Assembly: GCA_946498245.1 (NCBI GenBank)
Contig: CAMMNN010000006.1
Coordinates: forward strand, 40,247-104,246
Direction of reading: 5' to 3'
From: an uncultured Clostridium sp.
GTDB lineage: Bacteria > Bacillota > Clostridia > Lachnospirales > Lachnospiraceae
DNA length: 64,000 bases
The first letter of the stretch is position 1, and each line of letters opens with the position of its first letter. Below are positions 50,911 to 62,182 of the stretch, piece by piece. The notes under the pieces are model-generated. The model was not told the DNA's origin. It was given only the letters and a program-made list of their open reading frames with translations, and did not search any database. The translations under genes were made by a program, and so were the position numbers.

Positions 50911-52221
50911 TCATAAATACCGCAAAAACTGCAAAATTTCTCCTGCTATCTTCTCCGGCTCTTTCCCGTCAGTGGAAACCGCCGTATCCGCCGCCCGGTG
51001 GTAGGCTTCCCGGCGCTGGTCCATCAGATCCCTGATTCCTTCCGCGCTCATTCTGCCTTTCAGGTTGGGCCTGGAATCGTCTCCCTTTACCCGTTCCAGC
51101 ACGGTTTCCGGTTCCGCCGTCAACAGTACAATGGTCCCGGAAGCCTTCATCATCTCCACATTTTTTTTCCGGAGAACGGCTCCGCCGCCGCAGGATACCA
51201 CTGCCGGCTCTTCCCTGCTGATTTTTTCCAAAAGGGCTGTCTCTAAATCCCGGAAATATTCTTCCCCATGGCGGCTGAAAATATCCCGTATGGGAATCCC
51301 TTCTTCCGCCTCAATGCACTGATCCATTTCCAGGATCCTGCATCCGCAAATGGCGGACAAGGCGGCGCTGACCGTGGTTTTTCCCGTTCCCATAAATCCG
51401 ATGAGGAAAATGTGCTTTTTCAGCCTCGTTTCCTTTTTTTCTCCGGAAACCATTCCCCCATGAATGGTTTCCAAAATGGTCTTTAAAAGGGCTGCGTCTA
51501 TCTGTCCTGGCGCAGAAGCCGTCCCGGCGCTTCCAAAGGTTACCGCAGACCCCCAAAGCTCTCCGGCCAGACGGCTCACCAGCCCCGTACCGCCCATGGC
51601 CATAGTAATCAAGGGCTTTTTGGTCTTTTCCGCCGCCTCCCTGGTAGCGGCCAGAAGAGTCAGCACATCTTCCGTGTTTTGGGGCATTACGGCGATTTTT
51701 AAAATATGTGCTCCTGCCTCGTCCATTTTTTTCAGGCGGTTCATTATCTCTTCCCCGGAAGGCGTCTTTTCAAAATCATGGCTGGACATCACCACCAGGA
51801 CCCCGGCTTTTTGGGCTGCTTCCACCACCGGCTTTTCCGCCCCGCAGGCCGTAAAAAGCTCCAGATCAATGAGATCCGCCAGTCCGCTTTCTGCTATCCT
51901 GGCGTTTAATTCCAGATACCGGCTTTTTTCTATGGCTTTCACCCCGCCCTCTCCTTTGGTACGAAAGGTATATAGCAGCGGGATATTCCCCAAAATCTCC
52001 CTGAGATCTCCTAAGACCTCCAAACACTTTTGGGGACAGCCGCCCTCCTCGTACCAGTCGGTCCTCCACTCAACGAGATCTAAGGGAACGCTCTTTAAAG
52101 CCAATGCCTTGTCCCGGATTTCCTCTGCTGTTTTTTCTACAATGGGAACGCAGATTTTTGGTCGTCCCTCTCCAATGGCAATGCCTCTGACTTTCACTGG
52201 TTCTGTCATAAGTTCTGTCAT
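50911..52221 (-). CDS. aroDK: Fused 3-dehydroquinate dehydratase (type I)-shikimate kinase
   Basis: The 436-residue protein joins a type I dehydroquinase (about 1-255; Schiff-base K175 in ILKIAVMPQ, active-site His148 in SSHDF) to a shikimate kinase (about 266-436; Walker A GFMGTGKT at 275-282, SCGGGAV). It would catalyse two steps of chorismate synthesis on either side of shikimate dehydrogenase, which is missing from the fusion. Its ATG overlaps the yqeG-like stop by ATGA. Gene symbol is descriptive. Confidence 0.93.
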   Translation of the reverse strand: MTELMTEPVKVRGIAIGEGRPKICVPIVEKTAEEIRDKALALKSVPLDLVEWRTDWYEEGGCPQKCLEVLGDLREILGNIPLLYTFRTKGEGGVKAIEKSRYLELNARIAESGLADLIDLELFTACGAEKPVVEAAQKAGVLVVMSSHDFEKTPSGEEIMNRLKKMDEAGAHILKIAVMPQNTEDVLTLLAATREAAEKTKKPLITMAMGGTGLVSRLAGELWGSAVTFGSAGTASAPGQIDAALLKTILETIHGGMVSGEKKETRLKKHIFLIGFMGTGKTTVSAALSAICGCRILEMDQCIEAEEGIPIRDIFSRHGEEYFRDLETALLEKISREEPAVVSCGGGAVLRKKNVEMMKASGTIVLLTAEPETVLERVKGDDSRPNLKGRMSAEGIRDLMDQRREAYHRAADTAVSTDGKEPEKIAGEILQFLRYL

Positions 52222-52745
52222 GATTTGTGTCCTTTCCTATTTGTGTCTTTTGCCTTCCTTCTCTCGTAAAAAAACAGCACCAGTTTCTCCGGAACCCGCT
52301 TAATCACAATCTGAATCTCTTCTTTGGGATTTATGGGGCGCACCAGAATGCTGTAAATACCGGCCCGGTTTGCTCCCCAAATGTCCGTAAAAATCTGATC
52401 TCCCACACAGAGGGTACTTTCCTCATCCGTTCCCATCTTTTTCATGGCCTCCAGATACCCTCTGAGAGCGGGCTTTCCGGCTTTGTACACGTAAAAAGCC
52501 CCTACCGCTTCCGCAAATTTCTTTACTCTGGGCTCCTTATTATTGGACACCAGACAAGCCTGAAATCCCAAAGCTCTAAGAGAAGCAAACAGTTCTCTGG
52601 CCCTGCCGTCAGCCGGGGCGTCGTGGGGAACCAGAGTATTGTCCACGTCAAAGATTACGCCCCGCTTCCCCTTTTTGTACCATTTTTCAAAAGGAATCTC
52701 GTATGTGCTTTCCGCCCTCTGGGACGGGTAAAACTGTCCTAACAT
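52218..52745 (-). CDS. yqeG: YqeG-type HAD IIIA phosphatase
   Basis: The 175-residue HAD-fold protein has GVIFDVDNTLVPHDAP (nucleophile Asp in DVDNT), VSNNKEPR and CVGDQIFTDIWGANRAG motifs. In Bacillus, YqeG lies next to a shikimate/ribosome-biogenesis set; the enzyme has been linked to phosphatidylglycerophosphate phosphatase-like activity in related proteins, but its role here is not known. It overlaps aroDK by four bases. Confidence 0.9.
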   Translation of the reverse strand: MLGQFYPSQRAESTYEIPFEKWYKKGKRGVIFDVDNTLVPHDAPADGRARELFASLRALGFQACLVSNNKEPRVKKFAEAVGAFYVYKAGKPALRGYLEAMKKMGTDEESTLCVGDQIFTDIWGANRAGIYSILVRPINPKEEIQIVIKRVPEKLVLFFYERRKAKDTNRKGHKS

Positions 52746-52752
52746 AAGCCAC

Positions 52753-53205
52753 CTATTTTTTCAGTAATTTTCCCAGTTCTTCCATAAAGGTATTGACGTC
52801 TTTAAATTCCCGGTAAACGGAGGCAAATCGGACGTAGGCCACCTCGTCTAAAGCCTTCAGCCGTTCCATAACCAGTTCCCCGATAACAGAAGTGGGAACC
52901 TCTTTTTCCTCCATATTGAAAATCTCTGTTTCAATGCTGTCGATCATAGCGTTAATCTGCTGGGTAGAAACGGGCCGTTTATGGCAGGAATGTACCACTC
53001 CCGCTTCAATCTTTGCCCGATCATAGGCTTCCCTGGAATCGTCTTTTTTAATAACCATAAGGGGCATGGTTTCCAGCTTTTCATAGGTAGTAAAGCGTTT
53101 TCCGCATTTCTCGCACTGGCGGCGTCTGCGGATGGAGCAATTGTCGTCTGCAGGTCTGGAATCAATCACCTTGGTATCGGCTGCATTACAAAATGGGCAC
53201 TTCAC
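52753..53205 (-). CDS. nrdR: Transcriptional repressor NrdR
   Basis: The start is the GTG at 53205 with AGGAGG eight bases upstream, which gives the usual N-terminus (VKCPFCNAADTKVIDSRP, read as Met-Lys-Cys) and 150 residues; the longer frame adds residues not found in the family. A zinc ribbon with CPFC and CEKC pairs is followed by an ATP-cone domain. It represses ribonucleotide reductase genes in response to ATP/dATP. Confidence 0.96.
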   Translation of the reverse strand: MKCPFCNAADTKVIDSRPADDNCSIRRRRQCEKCGKRFTTYEKLETMPLMVIKKDDSREAYDRAKIEAGVVHSCHKRPVSTQQINAMIDSIETEIFNMEEKEVPTSVIGELVMERLKALDEVAYVRFASVYREFKDVNTFMEELGKLLKK

Positions 53206-53354
53206 TGTTTCGTCCTCCTGTATTTCTTCCGTACCGGCCATTTTTCCTTGGCCATACTCTTTTCTGTATCATATTTTACATGAATGGGAGAGGATCCGCA
53301 AGCTGATTTTGCCCTGCGAGGAAGTTTGACAGTTCTACTGCATAACAGACAGCA

Positions 53355-53408
53355 AAAAGACGGGTGAAAGGCAGCTTTCATATGCCGCTTCTCACTCGTC
53401 TTTTCCTT
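53355..53408 (-). terminator. Terminator after the GH1 gene
   Basis: On the minus strand GACGAGTGA...GGCA pairs with TGCC...TTTCACCCGTC and is followed by five T residues, ending the licT-sulfatase-PTS-GH1 transcript. Confidence 0.7.
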
Positions 53409-53433
53409 GTATAGAAATGCTCCCTTTTGTATA

Positions 53434-56276
<2,843 letters not shown>

Positions 56277-56291
56277 AGCAATCCCCTTCCT

Positions 56292-57812
56292 TTATTGACG
56301 TGCATCTTTCCGGTTGGGCACCCAGTCTCCGGTTTCTACCATCCAGTCTAAGATCCGGCACTTCATCTTCGTTACCAGTTCCTGACACTCCGGCTGCCCT
56401 ATACGGTTATCCAGTTCCATTGGATCTTTTTTTAGATTGTACAGCTCGTCCTCCTCATACAAGCGGTACACGTACTTCCAATCTCCCATGCGGCACATAA
56501 CGGCTTTGGTATGTTCCGGTCCCTCGGACGCCTGGGTAGAAAGCCGCGGCCAGTAGTGGGACTCCGGCCCATGGCCCAGTTCCATGGCCCAGGTTTCCCC
56601 GTGGATCCGTCCTCCTTCGCAGAAGACGGCGTCCCGGTGTTCTCCCTCCTGCTTTAAAAGAGGTACCAGGGATTTTCCGAAGTTTACGTATTCTGTATGA
56701 ACTCCCGTCATCTCCTCCACTGTGGCGGTGAGATCCACCAGCTCTACCAGGGCGTCGGAAATCCGGGGCGTTACCGAAAACTCCTTGGCTGGCTTTATAA
56801 GCAGCGGCACATTGCAGACGGGATCGTCAAAGCAATTCTGCACTTTCTCCGCAATGTCGTAGTCTCCGGTGTAGTCTCCGTGATCCGAGAAGACAAAGAG
56901 GCTGGTATCATCGTAAAATCCGCATTCCTTCAGCTTATCCCGAACCATTCCCAGTTGGTGGTCAAACCGTGACACCATAGCCAGATACGTAGCCCGCAGC
57001 TCATCAAAATGCCCCTCTCCCCAGCCGGACAGGTTCTGTTTTCTGGCAATCGCCTTTAACATACTGGGCTTTCCCGGAAGGGTTTCGGCTCCCGGCCGCC
57101 TGGGAGGAAGTTTTTTCCGGTCAATGGAGGAATACCAGGGTTCCTCGCACATGTATTCCGGGTGGGGATAGTTTAAAGTAATGTACAGGAAGAAGGGTTT
57201 TCCCTCTGGTTCCCGGCTCTTCTCCTCCAGGTAGGCCAGAGCTTGTTCCAGACAGCTCCAGTCGTACCAGGCAAGAAGGTTCTCATTTTTCTTTTCCTCA
57301 TCTATCTTGCCTACATAGAAAGAATAGTAACCCGGTTCCTTTATCTCTTCTAGATCCGTTTCCTCTTTAGGAGCTTTTCCGGCAATACTCTTTCTCATCA
57401 TCGCCGCGAACTCGCTTCCTAACACGCTCTTTTGATCCCCTTCCCCAAAGGCCCGGTAATACCGGTCGCAGAACTCTTCCTTGGTTCTGTCTCCTGGGAT
57501 CACATCATTGCGTCCTACCCAGATTACCTCGTAGCCATTGTTCTTCATGGTCCGAAGGAAATTCGGCTCTCCCGGATTTTGAAGGTAGTGGATCGTCCGG
57601 TGGCCCGTGGTATGGGGATAAAGGCCGCTTAAGAAACTGATCCGGGACGGTACGCAGATGGGATTCTGGCAGTAGGCGTTCCGAAAGGAAACTCCCTCCT
57701 GAGCCAGAGCGTCCAAATTGGGGGTAATGGCCGCCGGATTCCCCAGATGGGCCATGGAATCCGCCCGCATCTGATCCGCCACAAAATAGACGATATTGGG
57801 TTTCTTTTCCAA
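56292..57812 (-). CDS. Type I sulfatase, cytoplasmic, in PTS operon
   Basis: The start is a TTG at 57812 with AAAGGAG nine bases upstream (first residues read LEKKPNIVYF as MEKKPNIVYF), giving 506 residues. C53 lies in the CVPSR maturation motif; metal ligands appear in FVADQMRADS and VFSDHGDY. No signal peptide is present. Placement before a PTS and a GH1 phospho-glucosidase suggests it removes sulfate from a PTS-imported sugar phosphate, an uncommon combination. The substrate is not known. Confidence 0.87.
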   Translation of the reverse strand: MEKKPNIVYFVADQMRADSMAHLGNPAAITPNLDALAQEGVSFRNAYCQNPICVPSRISFLSGLYPHTTGHRTIHYLQNPGEPNFLRTMKNNGYEVIWVGRNDVIPGDRTKEEFCDRYYRAFGEGDQKSVLGSEFAAMMRKSIAGKAPKEETDLEEIKEPGYYSFYVGKIDEEKKNENLLAWYDWSCLEQALAYLEEKSREPEGKPFFLYITLNYPHPEYMCEEPWYSSIDRKKLPPRRPGAETLPGKPSMLKAIARKQNLSGWGEGHFDELRATYLAMVSRFDHQLGMVRDKLKECGFYDDTSLFVFSDHGDYTGDYDIAEKVQNCFDDPVCNVPLLIKPAKEFSVTPRISDALVELVDLTATVEEMTGVHTEYVNFGKSLVPLLKQEGEHRDAVFCEGGRIHGETWAMELGHGPESHYWPRLSTQASEGPEHTKAVMCRMGDWKYVYRLYEEDELYNLKKDPMELDNRIGQPECQELVTKMKCRILDWMVETGDWVPNRKDARQ

Positions 57813-57853
57813 AGTAATCTGCTCCTTTCTTATTGAAATATCTTTTAATAAAA

Positions 57854-57982
57854 AGTGTGCGCTTGGCGCACACTCGCGCCAGAGCGCGGCTGCGTCAGCA
57901 GCCATATTCCCTTGCGCGGCGTGCGCCTCCCACGCGGAGCGTTTTTAATTTCATAGAAATGAAGTTTCCTATGAAATTAAAA
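57854..57982 (+). repeat. Palindromic repeat element, copy D (divergent left half)
   Basis: The left palindrome is replaced by GTGTGCGC...GCGCACAC, but the right half matches the family: CGCGGAGCG, a T-run, TTTCATAGAAATG and AGTTTCCTATGAAA. It lies between the licT terminator and the sulfatase gene. Confidence 0.7.
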
Positions 57983-58037
57983 ACCTCAGCGCAGACTAGG
58001 AAAGACGCCTTTGGCGTTTCCTTCATCTGTGCTGAGG
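57979..58037 (-). terminator. Hairpin after licT, before the sulfatase gene
   Basis: CCTCAGC (57984-57990) pairs with GCTGAGG (58031-58037), with an inner stem around AAGACGCC/GGCGTTT; TTTTT follows on the minus strand. It may end licT transcripts or separate licT from the sulfatase-PTS-GH1 genes. No RAT sequence overlaps it. Confidence 0.6.
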
Positions 58038-58044
58038 TAATGCC

Positions 58045-58878
58045 CTAATGGTTACAATCCTCTCTTGCACACAATCGGTTGATATGAAGCATCAAATACA
58101 ACTTTTCCTCTTCACTTAGCTCCCATTGGAGGCTGTCTTCAAAGTACTTGGCAATATCCTCCACACATTGATAGATCTGGGGGAAATTTTCCTTCATCTC
58201 CGAAAACATCTGCCGGTTTCCGCTGGAAACCGATACGTTTCGGTTCTTTCGCTTTAAAAGATACTGCATGTGGGTGACAAACCGGGAATAATTAAAATCC
58301 TCTTTGGCAATCTGAAAACCGCAGCAGTCTTCAATGATATTGGTGACCTGCGAAATCACCTTTTCTGAGTCATAAGAACTGCTTTCCACCGGCTCCTCCT
58401 CGGCGTTAATCAGGTGGAGAGCAATGGCGTAGGTTTCGCTTTCCGGCAGATACTCCCGCAGCTTCGTGCGGATCAGCTTCCGGGCGTAATCCCCTACCGC
58501 CACCTCCTTCTCATACAGGTGGGCCAGATCGTAATACAGAGGCATCTTAATCTCAATTCCCTTCCGCATTCTCTCAATGGCAAAGCTGATATGATCCGCC
58601 AGGGTAAATACCACGTTAGGGGCCAATCCGGTTCCCAGCTCCTGTCTGGCATAATCGACAATCTGAATGCAGGCCTGAAAAATTTCCTCGTCTACGGTTT
58701 CCAGCATGGGGATCCAGCTTCTGTCCACACCGTAAAAGGTTCTGGTTACTTTGCTTAAATCCGTCAGCTCATAGGGAGTTTTGGGAAACCCGATGCCGTT
58801 TCCAAAGGCAACTAGTTCATGACCGTTATTATCCAAACATAATGCTACATTATTGTTGATTTTCTTAATAACCTTCAT
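58045..58878 (-). CDS. licT: BglG/LicT family transcriptional antiterminator
   Basis: The 277-residue regulator has a short RNA-binding domain (1-55) with LVAFGNGIGFPKTPYE, then two PRD domains with conserved His residues (ADHISFAIER; LHLINAEE; HMQYLL; MLHINRLC) that PTS proteins phosphorylate. It binds RAT sequences to prevent termination. A RAT overlapping a terminator lies in its own leader, so it is probably autoregulated and activates the downstream sulfatase, PTS and GH1 genes when the sugar is present. Confidence 0.94.
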   Translation of the reverse strand: MKVIKKINNNVALCLDNNGHELVAFGNGIGFPKTPYELTDLSKVTRTFYGVDRSWIPMLETVDEEIFQACIQIVDYARQELGTGLAPNVVFTLADHISFAIERMRKGIEIKMPLYYDLAHLYEKEVAVGDYARKLIRTKLREYLPESETYAIALHLINAEEEPVESSSYDSEKVISQVTNIIEDCCGFQIAKEDFNYSRFVTHMQYLLKRKNRNVSVSSGNRQMFSEMKENFPQIYQCVEDIAKYFEDSLQWELSEEEKLYLMLHINRLCAREDCNH

Positions 58879-58900
58879 GATCCGTCCCCCACAAAAACAA

Positions 58901-58973
58901 AAAACTCTTCAGGCATACAGAAAACAGCAACCCTGTTTTCTCAATCCGGTAATGCCTCAAAGAGTAACAATCC
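58901..58973 (-). promoter_or_regulatory. RAT antiterminator overlapping a terminator in the licT leader
   Basis: On the minus strand a RAT-like GGATTGTTACTC...GAGGCATTACC (58948-58973) overlaps the 5' arm of a hairpin (ACTCTT..AGGCAT pairing with ATGCCTGAAGAGT at 58904-58916) followed by a T-run. LicT binding to the RAT would disrupt the terminator and let the operon be read. Confidence 0.85.
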
Positions 58974-59001
58974 TTCTGTATTTGATTTTGCTTTTGTATG
59001 T

Positions 59002-59030
59002 ATTGTAGACCATCCATCTGGTTCTGTCAA
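59002..59030 (-). promoter_or_regulatory. Consensus promoter of licT operon
   Basis: TTGACA (59025-59030), 17 bases, TACAAT (59002-59007), about 30 bases upstream of the RAT. Confidence 0.75.
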
Positions 59031-59188
59031 GGAAATTTAATAAATTTTCCTATTTTTTCTTCTTTCCAAAGCTAAAGAAACATGACAAATTCCAGCCGAG
59101 GTCTGAGCCTGGGCGGCATTCCGCCTGCTTGATGGAAGCGGTGTCCGCCCAGTAGAAGGTGCCCTCAAAAAATTCCTATCTGGTTTCG

Positions 59189-59449
59189 TCACTGCTTACA
59201 TTTTTCCGCTGCCTCTTTTTCCTGAATGTCCACCAGAATAATGTCCTCCCCTACCTGACAGATTTTGCAGAAGGGAATAATGTATTCCTTCTCTCTCCCT
59301 AAAAATCCGCAGATGGTTCCCGGCCCCGGGACAATGAGAGCGATAATGCAGCCGCTTTTCATGTCAAAATCCACATCTCCTACAAAGCCCAGGCGCTGGC
59401 AGTTATTAATATTAATCACTTCTTTGGTTTTTAGCTGACAGATTCTCAT
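59189..59449 (-). CDS. PRC-barrel protein, YlmC/YmxH type
   Basis: The roughly 86-residue protein (start at the second ATG, 59449, five bases after GGGGG) is a single PRC-barrel domain with KTKEVININNCQRLGFVGDV and GCIIALIVPGPG, matching the YlmC/YmxH sporulation group. Function is unknown, though the family is expressed during sporulation. It is flanked by non-coding DNA and the licT leader. Confidence 0.88.
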   Translation of the reverse strand: MRICQLKTKEVININNCQRLGFVGDVDFDMKSGCIIALIVPGPGTICGFLGREKEYIIPFCKICQVGEDIILVDIQEKEAAEKCKQ

Positions 59450-59452
59450 CAT

Positions 59453-59672
59453 TTCCCCCTGCCGGCGGATTTCTCTACTAATATATGCAAAGGAGGCTGT
59501 CGGTTAATACCGATTTTTACCCCCTGATATGCAAGGAAGAGACATACTGCACAGCCTAAAAGAAGGAAAGGAGGCCGCCCGCTTATGATATAAAACCTAT
59601 TGGAAACCTCCGCTTTCTAATTTATCTTCCTTCTGATATTATCTTTTTATAATGAACCTTTAGAAATTGCTT
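59453..59672. other. Non-coding gap between YlmC/YmxH and Fic genes
   Basis: AT-rich stretch with a GGAGGCCGCC / CCTCCGC pairing near 59570-59612 and no credible gene. No strong terminator for the Fic gene was identified. Confidence 0.35.
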
Positions 59673-60563
59673 TTAATACGCAATCCTAAAATAATCCAAA
59701 TACGCTTTATATTTATCCTGCGCTGTCAGACAGGTATCTGTCAGATAGCCTTTTTCATTGTTCCACTCTTTCAAACCACGATAGTAGAACATCTTTAAGT
59801 TATCCTCTATAATGAACGGAACGATATTATATTTCAGACATTCCTTAAACATAATTAGCCTACCCACACGACCATTGCCATCCTGAAACGGATGGATTCT
59901 CTCAAACTTCACATGGAAGTCCAAAATATCTTCAAAAGTTTTTTCTTTCTTGGCATTGTATTCTGTCAGCAAGGCTTTCATTTTATCAGCAGCTTCTTCC
60001 GGAAGGGCAGCGTCCATACCGCCAACTTCATTTGGCAATTTCTTGTAATCACCGACAACAAACCACTCTTTTCTGGAATCACTTGTTCCATTCTTCAGAA
60101 TCAGATGTAGTTCTTTAATAAACTTTTCTGTTAAAGCCGCTTTTGCATTATCAATAATCATATCAATGCAACGGAAGTGATTTGCTGTTTCAATCACATC
60201 ATCCACATTCAGCACTTCCTTTTCTACGCCTATGGTGTTGGTTTCAAAAATGTATCTGGTCTGATCATGGGTCAGACGGCTGCCCTCAATATGATTGGAG
60301 TTGTATGTTAAATCAATCTGTGTCTTATGGTAAATGCCGCCTGAATATTTGCTCGTCTTCTGTTCCTGTAAAATATCCAGCAAGGTAATCGGCTGTTCTT
60401 TCTTTTTATTGGAACGCTCAGGTTTTTCCGCATTTTCAGGAATGTTCCAAGTCTTGCCGGTAAGAAACGCCCCGTTTACTCGTCCCTGCGCACAGTAATT
60501 TCTTACGCTGCGTTCCGACACATCCCATCTTTTCGCTATTTCAGCAACTGAAAGGTATCGCAT
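59673..60563 (-). CDS. Fic family AMP-transferase with N-terminal helix-turn-helix
   Basis: The start is the ATG at 60563 with GGAGG seven bases upstream, giving 296 residues. A helix-turn-helix (LSVAEIAKRWDVSERSVRNY at about 4-23) precedes a class II Fic domain: the inhibitory motif S89-x-x-x-E93-G (SNHIEG) and the catalytic HPFQDGNGRVGR at 224-235. AMP or UMP transfer to a target protein is expected, self-inhibited until relieved. The DNA-binding part suggests autoregulation or a toxin-like module. The AT-rich composition suggests transfer. Confidence 0.9.
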   Translation of the reverse strand: MRYLSVAEIAKRWDVSERSVRNYCAQGRVNGAFLTGKTWNIPENAEKPERSNKKKEQPITLLDILQEQKTSKYSGGIYHKTQIDLTYNSNHIEGSRLTHDQTRYIFETNTIGVEKEVLNVDDVIETANHFRCIDMIIDNAKAALTEKFIKELHLILKNGTSDSRKEWFVVGDYKKLPNEVGGMDAALPEEAADKMKALLTEYNAKKEKTFEDILDFHVKFERIHPFQDGNGRVGRLIMFKECLKYNIVPFIIEDNLKMFYYRGLKEWNNEKGYLTDTCLTAQDKYKAYLDYFRIAY

Positions 60564-60601
60564 CTGCTCTCCTCCGTTATATTTCCAAATCAATTTATTA
60601 T

Positions 60602-60630
60602 AGTATATCACACTATCGGCAAAATATCAA
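60602..60630 (-). promoter_or_regulatory. Fic promoter with overlapping operator-like repeat
   Basis: TTGATA (60625-60630), 17 bases, TATACT (60602-60607). The spacer and -10 contain ATAGTGTGATA, which recurs inverted about 100 bases upstream. Confidence 0.55.
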
Positions 60631-60713
60631 ACTTTTATCCATACTGTTTTCTTTCATTTTTGCCGATTTCGGTATTTTTATTATCTACGGTATTGCCAGG
60701 AAATATATAATAG

Positions 60714-60729
60714 TGTGATAGAAATCACA
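60714..60729. promoter_or_regulatory. CRP/FNR-like palindrome TGTGATAGAAATCACA
   Basis: A perfect TGTGA-N6-TCACA site about 150 bases upstream of the Fic start. It could be a target for a CRP/FNR-family factor or for the Fic protein's own helix-turn-helix. Confidence 0.5.
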
Positions 60730-61027
60730 TTTTTATATATAATCATGTGATTTCGCTTCTTTTGGAGCCCCAAACATACATTGTAAATCAAAAATCCGTT
60801 TTAAAAGATATGGTTTCACCTATTTTTACCCAGTTTTCAGCAACAAAATCTCATTTCAAAGTAACCGCCAAATATTCCTGCGGATTTCCTAATCCTCAAG
60901 TTTTGCCTATCATTGTAGTCGATAGATATTTAGACTATTTCACTACAATGATGGAGGAGAGGTTATGTCAGGTACTCGCAAAACACGCACCTTGACAATT
61001 CACATTCGATTGAAGTTGCTATGAATT

Positions 61028-61076
61028 AAAAAAGCCCTGAAAGCCGCTAAATAAGCGGGTTTCCAGGGCCTTTTTA
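61028..61076 (-). terminator. Terminator of the metNIQ operon (bidirectional)
   Basis: GCCCTGAAAGCCGC pairs with GCGGGTTTCCAGGGC; T-runs flank both sides, so it could end transcripts from both directions. Confidence 0.8.
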
Positions 61077-61105
61077 ACTGCAAAACTGTCAAAAACGGGA
61101 TTACA

Positions 61106-61139
61106 GGACGAATACAAAGTCAAGACTTTGCATTCGTCC
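61106..61139. other. Near-perfect 16-pair hairpin downstream of metQ
   Basis: GGACGAATACAAAGTC pairs with GACTTTGCATTCGTCC with one mismatch and a two-base loop. It lies between the metQ stop and the terminator; a role in mRNA stability is possible. Confidence 0.55.
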
Positions 61140-61183
61140 CATCTTCATGGATATTGCGGTAATCTACAGCCCCGCCCCGTGGT

Positions 61184-62104
61184 TTAAAACAGGGGAACTA
61201 CGGAGCCTTCGTAGGTTTCCTCAATAAAGGTCTTTACTTCGTCGCTGGTAAGAGCCTCTACCAGAGCTTTGATCTTGTCGGAATTTTCGTTGCCTTCCTG
61301 TACGGCAATAACGTTGCAGTAGGTGGTAGCGCCGATGGAATCCGTATCTTCTACCGCCAGAGCGTCGCTTACCTTCAGTCCTGCTTCAATGGCGTAATTT
61401 CCGTTAATAACGGCAATGTCTACGTCAGGAAGGATACGGGGAAGCTGTGCTGCCTCGATTTCCGTAATCTGCAGGTTCTTGGGATTCTCTGCAATATCGT
61501 TTTTCGTGGCTTCCAGGCCTGCGCCTTCTTTCAGGGTAATCAGGCCCTGGGCTTCCAGGAGAGCAAGGGCTCTGGCTTCGTTGGTTACATCATTGGGAAC
61601 CGCTACGGAAGCGCCGTCAGCCAGTTCTTCCAGGGAAGCGGCTTTGCCTGCGTAGATGCCAAAGGGCTCATAGTGAATAGCCGCTGCAGAAGCCAGCTTG
61701 GTTCCGAACTGTTCGTTAAAGGATTCCAGGTAGGGCAGGTGCTGGAAATAGTTGGCATCCAGTTCTCCGGCCTCCAGAGCGTTGTTGGGCTGCACATAGT
61801 CGGTGTATTCCTTAATCTGCAGGTCATAGCCTTTCTCAGCCAGAATCGGCTTTGCCACTTCCAGGATCTCTGCGTGGGGAGCGGGACTTGCGCCTACAAT
61901 AATCGCTTCCAGATCGGCGGGAGCAGCTTCCTCTGCTGTGGTTTCTTCTGCTGCGGTTTCGCTCTCCTGAGCAGCCCCGCCTGCAGTGGTTTCTGCCTGA
62001 GTCCCAGCGGTTGTCTCGGTTTCAGAAGCGCCGCTTCCTCCGCAGGCCGTTAATGCCGCTGCCGCCACAAGGGCTGCCAATGCTAAACTTACACGTTTTT
62101 TCAT
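61184..62104 (-). CDS. metQ: Methionine-binding lipoprotein MetQ
   Basis: The start is the ATG at 62104 with AGGAGG eight bases upstream, giving 306 residues. A lipoprotein signal ends in LTAC, followed by a Glu/Thr/Ala-rich tether of about 45 residues and an NlpA domain (VGASPAPHAEIL; YVQPNNALEAGELDANYFQH split; PNDVTNEARAL). It captures methionine or a related substrate for MetNI. It is the last gene of the metN-metI-metQ operon. Confidence 0.93.
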   Translation of the reverse strand: MKKRVSLALAALVAAAALTACGGSGASETETTAGTQAETTAGGAAQESETAAEETTAEEAAPADLEAIIVGASPAPHAEILEVAKPILAEKGYDLQIKEYTDYVQPNNALEAGELDANYFQHLPYLESFNEQFGTKLASAAAIHYEPFGIYAGKAASLEELADGASVAVPNDVTNEARALALLEAQGLITLKEGAGLEATKNDIAENPKNLQITEIEAAQLPRILPDVDIAVINGNYAIEAGLKVSDALAVEDTDSIGATTYCNVIAVQEGNENSDKIKALVEALTSDEVKTFIEETYEGSVVPLF

Positions 62105-62182
62105 AATAGTTTCCTCCTCATTCATAAAAATCTATTTAACAGGCAGCAAAGCTGCTCTGCTTTTCCCTGCTGTGCCTGAGAG

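Larger units (their letters stand above)
60564..61026. other. AT-rich gap upstream of the Fic gene
   Basis: No supported gene. It holds the Fic promoter, operator-like palindromes, and two weak frames (82 residues at 60747-60995; 19 residues at 60965-61024 starting MSGTRKTRTLTIHIRLK with GGAGGAG upstream). The latter looks like the cut-off start of a small mobilisation-type protein, which would fit a decayed mobile element; evidence is slight. Confidence 0.35.

Noticed and set aside
60747..60995. 82-residue plus-strand frame in the Fic upstream gap
   Set aside because: No ribosome site, no recognisable family and weak codon structure; kept only as a note in the gap description.
62105..62182. 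Possible riboswitch between metI and metQ
   Set aside because: Only a small GCAGC/GCTGC hairpin is visible; it lacks the multi-helix layout of SAM riboswitches.
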